A DNA stretch of 7,268 nucleotides from Gammaproteobacteria bacterium (GTDB lineage: Bacteria; Pseudomonadota; Gammaproteobacteria; Steroidobacterales; Steroidobacteraceae): positions 1 to 7,268 of the forward strand of contig VBNP01000224.1 of the NCBI GenBank assembly GCA_005877965.1, read 5' to 3'. This document shows positions 1 to 5,459 of this stretch, piece after piece. A program made the position numbers and the translations under genes. The notes under the pieces are model-generated. The model worked only from the letters and a program-made list of their open reading frames with translations, did no database searches and had not been told where the DNA came from. Every line of letters begins with the position of its first letter. Position 1 is the first letter of the stretch.

Positions 1-498
1 CTGCTCGGCGCCGGCCCGGATGCCGCGCCGCTGGTGGATTTCGCCGCCCGCCTGGACTGGAAAGTGACACTCGTCGACCATCGCGCGGCGTACGCCGTCG
101 CCGCGCACTTTCCCTGCGCCGAGCGCGTCATCCTCGCCCGTCCCGACGCCCTGCCCCGGACGCTCGAGCTCGCGCACTTCTGCGCGGCCGTCGTCATGAG
201 CCATCACCTGCCCTCCGACCTCGCCTACCTGCACGCCCTCGCCGCGACGACCATTCCGTACGTGGGGTTGCTCGGCCCGGCCGTGCGTCGCGAGAAGCTG
301 CTCTCGGAGCTGGGTGCCGCCGCGCACGGCCTGCGCCCCCGCCTGCATGCGCCCGTCGGCTTGCCGCTCGGCGGGCGTACGCCCGAGTCAATCGCGCTCG
401 CGATCGTCGCCGAGTTGCACGCGTTCGTGCACCGGCCCGCCGCGCCTGCCGGCGCCACCGTGGCGACGAACCCGCTGCTCATGTCCAAAGCCGTATGA
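1..498 (+). CDS. XdhC/CoxI-family molybdenum hydroxylase maturation protein (C-terminal part)
   Basis: The frame is open from base 1 and ends at TGA 496-498, so only the last 165 residues are present and the true start lies upstream. The visible part is the Rossmann-like C-terminal domain of the XdhC/CoxI family. It opens with the nucleotide-binding-type turn LLGAGPDAAPLV, continues with a strand ending in LVDHR, then MSHHLPSDLAYL, the family signature YVGLLGP followed by RRE, and the closing HAPVGLPLGGRTPESIALAIVAEL pattern shortened here to its key parts PVGLPLGG and ESIALAI. Family members bind molybdenum cofactor and help its sulfuration and insertion into xanthine dehydrogenase or CO-dehydrogenase-type enzymes in the cytoplasm. 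A MocA-like gene two genes downstream supports this. The last 25 or so residues, rich in Ala and Pro, look like a disordered tail. Confident on family, not on which hydroxylase it serves. Confidence 0.88.
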   Translation: MLGAGPDAAPLVDFAARLDWKVTLVDHRAAYAVAAHFPCAERVILARPDALPRTLELAHFCAAVVMSHHLPSDLAYLHALAATTIPYVGLLGPAVRREKLLSELGAAAHGLRPRLHAPVGLPLGGRTPESIALAIVAELHAFVHRPAAPAGATVATNPLLMSKAV

Positions 499-501
499 TT
501 T

Positions 502-544
502 ATATGCGAAGTCAGTAGCTTATGCGTTATACTTCGTGTCATAT
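502..544. promoter_or_regulatory. AT-rich inverted repeat with promoter-like hexamer between xdhC and the unknown gene
   Basis: The left arm ATATGCGAAGT (502-512) is complementary to ACTTCG (531-536) plus CATAT (540-544), giving 11 paired bases with a 3-base bulge (537-539) and an 18-base loop. TATACT at 528-533 matches the sigma-70 -10 consensus at five of six positions and would start transcription near 540, ahead of the ATG at 564; no good -35 is visible. The stretch is clearly more AT-rich than its surroundings. No T-run follows the repeat, so a classical intrinsic terminator is unlikely. An operator or a hairpin protecting the xdhC mRNA end are alternatives. Confidence 0.4.
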
Positions 545-563
545 CTCGTAGTCTGCGGGGCTC

Positions 564-1145
564 ATGAACGAGATTCAAATGATCCGGGCCCAGCTCACCG
601 CGGAGCGCCAGCACGCCAGCACCGTGGCCAACGCCTGCGCCACCGCACTCGGGCGCCGCAACGCCGTCGCGTTGAGCAGCGGCCCGGCGCTGGAGGAATT
701 CCGGCAGGCCTGCGTGGACTATCTCGTGTGCGTGCTCGCGTGGTTCGAAGAGCGCGACCAGCGCCTCAGCGACCTGTGGCACGCGCGCCTGGCACCCGCG
801 GATGCCGGACGGCGCGCACTCGAGGACCTGCTGGCGAGTCCGGGGCGCAGCCGCGAGGCGCTCGAGAAGCTCGAAGCGGCCCTGGCGTGCACATCCGCAC
901 CTTCGCCAGGCAGCCGCGCACAGGAGAGCTGGCGGGAGTTTGCGCAGTTCTTCAACAGCGTGTGGAGCGCGCGCCGCGACGCCATCGACGCGTTGCTCGC
1001 GGCCAGTCCCAGGACCACCGACTGGCGCCTGATCGCGGGTATCGATGCCGACTCGATTATCGAGGAGCGCAAGCGCTACGCCCGCGTGAGCGCGACATTG
1101 CCCGGGGGCGCCTCGCTCGCCTTCCCGCGGCGGCGAGGCGCGTAG
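564..1145 (+). CDS. Hypothetical helical protein in molybdenum hydroxylase maturation cluster
   Basis: I do not recognise this 193-residue protein. It starts at ATG 564 behind a weak GGGG purine stretch (557-560) and ends at TAG 1143-1145, three bases before the first possible start of the MocA-like gene. The composition is rich in Ala, Arg, Glu and Leu with few glycines, so it is probably mostly alpha-helical and cytoplasmic. No signal peptide or clear membrane segment is visible; the most hydrophobic run, VDYLVCVLAWF (51-61), is short. It has four cysteines (25, 50, 56, 109) and only two histidines (17, 73), too few for a hemerythrin site. Tryptophans at 60, 72, 113, 124 and 134 and the stretch AGIDADSIIEERKRYARV near the C-terminus look conserved-domain-like. 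Its position between xdhC and mocA suggests a role linked to a molybdenum enzyme, but this is inference. The codon pattern suits a real gene. Confidence 0.72.
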   Translation: MNEIQMIRAQLTAERQHASTVANACATALGRRNAVALSSGPALEEFRQACVDYLVCVLAWFEERDQRLSDLWHARLAPADAGRRALEDLLASPGRSREALEKLEAALACTSAPSPGSRAQESWREFAQFFNSVWSARRDAIDALLAASPRTTDWRLIAGIDADSIIEERKRYARVSATLPGGASLAFPRRRGA

Positions 1146-1148
1146 CCC

Positions 1149-1763
1149 GTGGCGGCATTCGAGGGCGGCGGCCGCGTGGCTGACGGGTTGTACGCGGTGG
1201 TGCTCGCGGCCGGCGCCTCTACCCGCTTCGGATCGGCCAAGCAACTGGTGCGCGTCGCGGGACGCCCCCTGCTGCACACGGCGGTGACCCGGGCCGCCGA
1301 GGTCACGGGGAACGCGCTCATCGTGGTCCTGGGTGCGGGGGCGGCCGAGCTGGCGCCGCTGTTGAAACACTCCCCCGGATCGATCGTCGTGAATCACGAG
1401 TGGCGCGAAGGCCTCGCCAGCTCGATTCGCGCGGGCGTCGCGCGGCTGCCGGCGAGCTGCACCGGCGTCATGCTGCTGCTCGCGGATCAGCCGGCGGTCA
1501 GCGCCGATGACCTGAAGCGCCTGGCCGGCACCTGGCGCAAGCTACCCCAGTACATCGCGGCCGCGCTGTATGCGGGAACCAGCGGCGTGCCGGCGATCTT
1601 CCCGCGCAGCGCGTTCCGCGATCTCGCCGAGCTGCGGGGTGACGTCGGCGCGCGCATGCTGTTGCGGCGCAGCGCCGACCGGGTGGTGCGGGTCCCCATG
1701 CCGAGTGCGGCGCTCGATGTGGATACCCCGGAGGATCTGCTGGCGCTGGAGGCGCCGAAGTGA
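1149..1763 (+). CDS. MocA-like molybdenum cofactor nucleotidyltransferase
   Basis: This is a 204-residue MobA/MocA-like NTP transferase. Family members join a nucleotide, CTP for MocA, to molybdopterin, making the dinucleotide cofactor used by xanthine-dehydrogenase-type enzymes. Visible motifs are the nucleotide-binding loop VVLAAGASTRFGSAKQL (17-33), with the AAG rather than GG form typical of MocA over MobA; NHEWREGLASSIRAG (82-96); the metal-binding LLADQP (110-115); SGVPAIFP (145-152); GDVGARMLL (164-172); and the closing DVDTPEDL (190-197). The GTG at 1149 sits three bases after the preceding stop. A GTG at 1176, preceded by GAGGG at 1161, would give MADGLYAVVLAAG, closer to the usual family N-terminus, and may be the true start. 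Co-location with xdhC supports a role in molybdenum hydroxylase maturation. CTP specificity is inferred. Confidence 0.88.
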   Translation: MAAFEGGGRVADGLYAVVLAAGASTRFGSAKQLVRVAGRPLLHTAVTRAAEVTGNALIVVLGAGAAELAPLLKHSPGSIVVNHEWREGLASSIRAGVARLPASCTGVMLLLADQPAVSADDLKRLAGTWRKLPQYIAAALYAGTSGVPAIFPRSAFRDLAELRGDVGARMLLRRSADRVVRVPMPSAALDVDTPEDLLALEAPK

Positions 1764-1768
1764 GTTAC

Positions 1769-1788
1769 GGCCGCGGTGGCCGGCGGCC
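1769..1788. terminator. GC-rich hairpin between convergent genes
   Basis: GGCCGC (1769-1774) and GCGGCC (1783-1788) form a perfect 6-bp stem with an 8-base loop in the 25-base gap between the mocA-like stop (TGA 1761-1763) and the convergent lyase stop (TCA 1789-1791 on the + strand). The position suits a bidirectional transcription end. There is no T-tract on either side, so it may act only as a weak barrier or an RNA 3'-end hairpin. In such GC-rich DNA a 6-bp stem can arise by chance. Confidence 0.35.
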
Positions 1789-2721
1789 TCAGGTACGCCC
1801 CTTGGGGCGTTGCAGCGCCGCGAGGACGCGCTGCGCCTGGACGAGATGGGGCCGATCTATCATCTCGCCGTCGAGGCTCGCCACGCCGACGCCGGGCGCG
1901 GCGGCGAACGCCGCCACCACGCGTCGCGCGCGCTCGCGCTCCGCCTCGGTCGGCGTAAACGCCGCATTGATGGCGGCGATCTGCTCCGGGTGGATGGCGA
2001 GCTTGCCGCTGAAGCCATCGCGGCGGGCGCTTTCGAGCTCCCGCTGCAACCCGGCCAGGTCGCGGAAGTCGGTGTGCACGCCGTCGATGGCCTGAACACC
2101 CAGCGCCGCGGCGGTGAGGAGGCAGGTGGTGCGCGCCAGTTGAAACGTGAACGTCAGCGCGCCGCCGCCGTCGCGCTTAGCCGAAGCGCCCAGCGCCGCG
2201 CTCAGGTCCTCCGCGCCCCAGGTAAGCCCCAGCAGCCGTGCCGCCGCGGTGCGCGCGGCGTGCAGCACCGCCGGATACTGGGGCAGTGCGAGCAGTCCCT
2301 GCGGCGTCTCGGTGGCAACGACCAGGAGGCGCGTCGTGCCGCCAGCCACGCCCCGCCGCGTCTCGAGCGCCGTGACGTAGGCTGCCGCCTCGACGATCTC
2401 CCCGGGCGCGGAGATCTTGGGCAGCACGATGCCATCGGGGAGCCGCTCGGTGCACACGCCCTCGAGGTCCTCGCGCAGCAGGCCGCTCGCCGGCGCGTTG
2501 ACCCGCACCCACAGCTGCGCCCCGGAGCCGCCGGCTCGCGAGCGCAGCAGCTCACCCACGCGCGCGCGCGCGGCCGGCAGGTTCGTCGGGTCCACCGAAT
2601 CCTCCAGATCGAGGATCAGTGCGTCCGCATCGGTGGCGAGCGCCCTGTCCTGCTTGCGCGCGCTGTCACCCGGAACGAACAGCAGCGAGCGCAGCGGCGC
2701 CATCTGGCGCTCGGCGCTCAC
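1789..2721 (-). CDS. CitE/HpcH-family CoA-ester lyase
   Basis: This 310-residue protein belongs to the HpcH/HpaI aldolase and citrate lyase beta-subunit family (TIM-barrel, Mg-dependent). Relatives cleave or hydrolyse 3-hydroxyacyl-CoA esters such as malyl-, methylmalyl- or citramalyl-CoA. Visible motifs are RSLLFVPGDS (11-20), LILDLEDSV (35-43), WVRVNAP (71-77), DGIVLPKI (96-103), TETPQGLLALP (137-147) with the acidic metal ligand candidate Glu138, LTWGAEDLSA (166-175) with Asp172, IHPEQIAAIN (243-252) and the closing LDGEMIDRPH (283-292). The GTG start overlaps the stop of the upstream hydratase gene as GTGA, with AGAGG about nine bases before it, so translation is probably coupled. An ATG six codons on (2703-2701) is the alternative start. 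The partner hydratase suggests a hydrate-then-cleave sequence on a dicarboxylyl-CoA. Free-standing CitE-like proteins are not citrate lyase itself; the substrate is not readable here. Confidence 0.9.
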   Translation of the reverse strand: MSAERQMAPLRSLLFVPGDSARKQDRALATDADALILDLEDSVDPTNLPAARARVGELLRSRAGGSGAQLWVRVNAPASGLLREDLEGVCTERLPDGIVLPKISAPGEIVEAAAYVTALETRRGVAGGTTRLLVVATETPQGLLALPQYPAVLHAARTAAARLLGLTWGAEDLSAALGASAKRDGGGALTFTFQLARTTCLLTAAALGVQAIDGVHTDFRDLAGLQRELESARRDGFSGKLAIHPEQIAAINAAFTPTEAERERARRVVAAFAAAPGVGVASLDGEMIDRPHLVQAQRVLAALQRPKGRT

Positions 2722-3173
2722 GCCGCGGGCCTCTTCATCATCAGCGCCGTGCGGCGGCAGGACGCGACCTCCTCGTCGCGCTGGTTCCAGCCGCGGTGCT
2801 CGAACACGACGATCCCTGAGTCCGGGCGCGACTGGCTGTCGCGCTTCGACACCACGGTGGTTGCGACGTGCAGCGTGTCGCCGATCAGCACCGGGCGCGG
2901 GAAGCGCACCTCTTCCCAGCCGAGATTCCCCAGGGTCGTACCGTAGGTCGTGTCGTAGACCGACAGCCCGACCAGCAGGCCGAGGGTGAACACACTGTTC
3001 ACGATCCGCTCTCCAAAGGGCGTGCCCTTGGAGTACTCGGCGTCCAGGTGCAGGGCGGCCGGGTTCATCGTGAGGGCGCTGAACAGCAGGTTATCGGTCT
3101 CGGTCACGGTGCGCCGCACCAGGTGCTCGAAGCGCTGCCCGACGTCGAATTGCTCGAAATAAAGTCCCGCCAC
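2718..3173 (-). CDS. MaoC-fold acyl-CoA dehydratase/hydratase
   Basis: This 151-residue single hot-dog-fold protein is of MaoC/hydratase type, the family that adds water to or removes it from enoyl-CoA and related esters. The start is GTG at 3173-3171, with a strong GGGAGG Shine-Dalgarno (3184-3179) five bases before it. Family features are YFEQFDVGQRF (5-15), the active-site loop LTMNPAALHLD (34-44), FGERIVNSVFTLGLLVGL (53-70) with its core helix, LGWEEVRFPRPVLIGDTL (84-101), the SKRDSQSRPDSGIV stretch (109-122) and the last strand ending in RRTALMM. His42 occupies the catalytic histidine position. The usual aspartate five residues before it is Asn37, and the loop carries an insertion, a form I associate with MaoC proteins paired with CitE-like lyases. 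It is the first gene of an operon with the lyase. Itaconyl-CoA or mesaconyl-CoA type hydratase is a plausible but unproven role. Confidence 0.9.
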   Translation of the reverse strand: MAGLYFEQFDVGQRFEHLVRRTVTETDNLLFSALTMNPAALHLDAEYSKGTPFGERIVNSVFTLGLLVGLSVYDTTYGTTLGNLGWEEVRFPRPVLIGDTLHVATTVVSKRDSQSRPDSGIVVFEHRGWNQRDEEVASCRRTALMMKRPAA

Positions 3174-3178
3174 GTTCG

Positions 3179-3184
3179 CCTCCC
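3179..3184 (-). promoter_or_regulatory. Strong ribosome binding site of the MaoC-like gene
   Basis: On the - strand GGGAGG lies five bases before the GTG start at 3173. It fixes that start and contrasts with the lack of any such site before cysI and cysH in the same window. Confidence 0.7.
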
Positions 3185-3214
3185 GAGAGTCCGGCTCTAG
3201 TGTTGCATAGGCTC

Positions 3215-3280
3215 ATAACCCCAGAAAGAGGCTCACCCAACCAGACGGTATTTAGAGGCCCGCAACCGCACGCCTATAGT
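3215..3280 (+). promoter_or_regulatory. Predicted cysI promoter and upstream element
   Basis: TATAGT at 3275-3280 matches the -10 consensus at five of six positions. TTTAGA at 3251-3256, 18 bases upstream, matches the -35 consensus at four of six. Transcription would begin near 3287, only about two bases before the ATG at 3289. ATAACC at 3215-3220 starts exactly 60 bases before TATAGT, the same arrangement as in front of cysH (6475 and 6535). It is a candidate half-site for the CysB-like regulator, in the expected upstream activator zone. No Shine-Dalgarno sequence precedes the ATG. Promoter position is prediction; the shared spacing is seen directly. Confidence 0.5.
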
Positions 3281-3288
3281 CGGTCGGC

Positions 3289-4944
3289 ATGTACCGGTAC
3301 GACGAGCTGGATCAGGCGTTTGTCGATCAACGCGTCGCGGAATTTCGCGATCAGACGCGCCGGCATCTCGCCGGACAGCTTTCCGAGGATGAGTTCCGCC
3401 CGCTGCGCCTGCGCAACGGGCTGTACATCCAGCGGCACGCTCCCATGCTGCGCATAGCCATCCCCTACGGGCTGCTCGCCTCGCGTCAGCTGGCCAAGCT
3501 CGCCGACATCGCGCGTCGCTACGACCGGGGCTATGGTCACTTCACAACGCGGCAGAACCTGCAGCTGAACTGGCCGAATCTCGCCGACGTGCCGGACATC
3601 CTGGCCGAGCTCGCGACCGTGCAGATGCACGCCATCCAGACCAGCGGCAACTGCGTGCGCAACGTCACCGCCGATCACCTGGCCGGCATCGCGCGCGACG
3701 AGATCGACGATCCACGGCCCTACTGCGAGATCATCCGGCAGTGGGCCACCCTGCACCCGGAGTTCACCTACCTGCCGCGCAAGTTCAAGATCGCAGTGAC
3801 CGGCTCACCCGAGGACCGCGCCGCATCCGAAGTGCACGACATCGGGCTGCACCTGGCGCGCGACGCACAGGGCAACATCGGCTTCACGGTGCTGGTGGGC
3901 GGGGGTCTGGGGCGCTCTCCGGCGATCGGGCAGGTGATTCGCGATTTCCTGCCCCTGGCCGACCTGCTGTCCTACCTGGAAGCGATCCTGCGCGTTTACA
4001 ACCGACACGGCCGGCGCGACAACCTCAACAAGGCGCGCATCAAGGTGCTGGTCAAGACCCTGGGTATCGGGCGCTTCCGCGAGCAGGTGGAAGCCGGGTG
4101 GCAGCTCGCGCGCGCGAGCGCGGCGCGCCTGCCGGCGAGCGAAGTCGAGCGGGTGCGCGGTTTCTTCAGGCCGCAGCCGTACGAGGCACTGCCGGACTTC
4201 GATGCCACCGCGGGCCGCGCGCCCGCCTTCCAGGCCTGGTATCGCTACAACACCCGTCCCCACCGCGTGAGCGGGTATCGCGCGGTGTTCGTGTCGCTCA
4301 AGGCGCACGGACAGAACCCGGGGGACATGAGCTCTGAGCAGATGGAGGCCGTGGCCGCGCTCGCCGAGCGCGTGAGCTTCGGCCTCATCCGCACCACCCA
4401 CAATCAGAATCTGCTGCTCGCCGACGTGCGGCAGGCCGACCTGCATGAGGTGTGGCTCGAGCTCCAACGCCACCAGCTGGCCATGCCGAACATCGGCACC
4501 CTCACGGACATGATCGCCTGCCCGGGGCTGGATTTCTGCTCGCTCGCCAACGCCGGCACGCTCGGGGTGGCGAAGCAGATCCAGGAGCGCTTCGACGATC
4601 TCGACTACCTGTACGACCTGGGTGACATCGAGATCAAGATGTCCGGCTGCATGAACGCCTGCGGCCATCACCACGTCGGCCACATCGGCATCCTCGGCGT
4701 CGACAAGCACGGCGAGGAGTGGTACCAGATCACCCTCGGCGGCTCGGCGAACGGCTTCACCGCGCTCGGTGAAGTCATCGGTCCGTCGGTGCCGAAGAAC
4801 GAAGTCGCGGCGACCATCGAGCGAATGGTCGAGGTGTATCGCGCCCTGCGCGCCGAGGGCGAACGCTTCATCGACACCTTGCGCCGCGTGGGCCTCGGGC
4901 CCTTCAGGGAGAGCGCCTATGCGACGCATCCTGCGGCGGCGTGA
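3289..4944 (+). CDS. cysI: Siroheme sulfite reductase hemoprotein, CysI type (nitrite/sulfite reductase family)
   Basis: This 551-residue enzyme would reduce sulfite to sulfide with six electrons in cysteine synthesis, using a coupled siroheme and [4Fe-4S] centre. The four cluster cysteines are present: CPGLDFC (Cys411, Cys417) and CMNAC (Cys454, Cys458). Two ferredoxin-like/siroheme half-domains are visible, with HFTTRQNLQLNW (84-95), TSGNCVRNV (118-126), RKFKIAV (164-170) and VLVGGGLGR (201-209) in the first and LIRTTHNQNLLL (366-377) in the second. SGCMNACGHHHVGHIG is typical of the Pseudomonas-like CysI branch. The N-terminus MYRYDELDQAFVDQRV matches my memory of these proteins, so ATG 3289 is well supported despite no ribosome binding site. 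The neighbours cysH, cysB and DUF934 argue for sulfite rather than nitrite as substrate. No flavoprotein partner (CysJ) is visible; the electron donor may be ferredoxin or encoded elsewhere. Confidence 0.93.
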   Translation: MYRYDELDQAFVDQRVAEFRDQTRRHLAGQLSEDEFRPLRLRNGLYIQRHAPMLRIAIPYGLLASRQLAKLADIARRYDRGYGHFTTRQNLQLNWPNLADVPDILAELATVQMHAIQTSGNCVRNVTADHLAGIARDEIDDPRPYCEIIRQWATLHPEFTYLPRKFKIAVTGSPEDRAASEVHDIGLHLARDAQGNIGFTVLVGGGLGRSPAIGQVIRDFLPLADLLSYLEAILRVYNRHGRRDNLNKARIKVLVKTLGIGRFREQVEAGWQLARASAARLPASEVERVRGFFRPQPYEALPDFDATAGRAPAFQAWYRYNTRPHRVSGYRAVFVSLKAHGQNPGDMSSEQMEAVAALAERVSFGLIRTTHNQNLLLADVRQADLHEVWLELQRHQLAMPNIGTLTDMIACPGLDFCSLANAGTLGVAKQIQERFDDLDYLYDLGDIEIKMSGCMNACGHHHVGHIGILGVDKHGEEWYQITLGGSANGFTALGEVIGPSVPKNEVAATIERMVEVYRALRAEGERFIDTLRRVGLGPFRESAYATHPAAA

Positions 4945-5407
4945 GATCGTCGCCGACGACTGGATTCATCTCGGCGAGGAAGCCGCCGACGGCGCGGCGT
5001 TGATCGTGCCGCTCGCGGAGCTGCGCAAGGATCCCGGCCGCTGGCGGCAGTGGTCGGGGCGGCTCGGCGTGCGCCTCACCCCCATCGACCGGGTGGAGGA
5101 GCTGGCGCAGGAGCTGCCGCGGCTGGACCTGGTGGCGGTGGAATTTCCCAACCCCAGCGATGGCCGCGGGTACTCGGCCGGAAGGCTGCTGCGCGAGCGC
5201 CTGGGGTTCAGGGGCGAGCTGCGCGCCGTGGGCGCCGGCGTGCGCCAGGACCAGGTGTTCCTGCTCGCGCGCTGCGGGTTCGACGCCCTCGAGCTCGCCG
5301 ATGGTGAGGATGCGGACGCCGCCCGTCGCGCGCTGCAGCGCTACGACGTCGCCTATCAGCCGGGATCACCCCAGACCGTGATGCGCAGGCAGCGCTTCCT
5401 CGCCTAG
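4919..5407 (+). CDS. DUF934 protein associated with sulfite reductase
   Basis: This 162-residue protein matches the DUF934 family, regularly found directly after this type of cysI, as in Pseudomonas. Its core, residues 75-126, contains EFPNPSDGRGYSAGRLLRER, then LGFRGELRAVGAG, then RQDQVFLLARCGFDALEL. ATG 4919-4921 has GGAGAG six bases upstream and overlaps the end of cysI by 26 bases in another frame, so the two are probably translationally coupled. The open frame extends upstream to 4769, but that part lies inside cysI and looks like a shadow. It has one cysteine (119) and no visible cofactor-binding motif, signal peptide or membrane segment. Function is unknown; an accessory role in sulfite reduction, such as electron transfer or assembly, is inferred only from constant neighbourhood. 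The last codons and stop lie within a 27-bp tandem duplication. Confidence 0.88.
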   Translation: MRRILRRREIVADDWIHLGEEAADGAALIVPLAELRKDPGRWRQWSGRLGVRLTPIDRVEELAQELPRLDLVAVEFPNPSDGRGYSAGRLLRERLGFRGELRAVGAGVRQDQVFLLARCGFDALELADGEDADAARRALQRYDVAYQPGSPQTVMRRQRFLA

Positions 5408-5437
5408 GGCCGCAGGCAGCGCTTCCTCGCCTAGGGC
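5384..5437 (+). repeat. Perfect 27-bp tandem duplication across a stop codon
   Basis: Bases 5384-5410 and 5411-5437 are identical and directly adjacent. The unit covers the last eight codons and stop of the DUF934 gene plus three further bases. As 27 is a multiple of three, the second copy keeps the frame and has its own stop at 5432-5434, so loss of the first stop would append nine residues repeating the C-terminus. The unit contains AGCGCT and CCTAGG palindromes but no convincing terminator. It probably arose by replication slippage. Confidence 0.95.
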
Positions 5438-5459
5438 GCCGTGCCCAGCCATAGGCCTG

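Noticed and set aside
564..1145. Hemerythrin-like domain in the unknown protein
   Set aside because: Helical look and an early QH suggested it, but only two histidines exist in 193 residues, not enough for a diiron site.
225..1397. 390-codon open frame on the - strand
   Set aside because: It runs antisense across the end of xdhC, the unknown gene and mocA; the translation is Arg/His/Gln-rich without domain motifs, a typical shadow in high-GC DNA.
1570..2946. 458-codon open frame on the + strand
   Set aside because: It overlaps the mocA-like gene in another frame and runs antisense to the lyase and hydratase genes, which carry clear family motifs; its translation is low-complexity Arg/Ala-rich.
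3227..3259. Direct repeat AGAGGC at 3227 and 3254 as an operator
   Set aside because: Six bases 27 apart in GC-rich DNA is easily chance, and it has no counterpart before cysH.
3805..4929. 374-codon open frame on the - strand
   Set aside because: It is antisense to cysI, whose four cluster cysteines and siroheme motifs are intact; the His/Asp/Val-rich translation reflects complementary codons.
3289..4944. Reading the siroheme enzyme as an assimilatory nitrite reductase
   Set aside because: The family covers both, but cysH, cysB and DUF934 neighbours and the CysI-like N-terminus favour sulfite; no nitrate genes are present.
5408..5459. Intrinsic terminator between the DUF934 gene and cysB
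   Set aside because: Only a 4-bp GGGC/GCCC stem is seen and no T-run; the duplication itself does not form a long stem.
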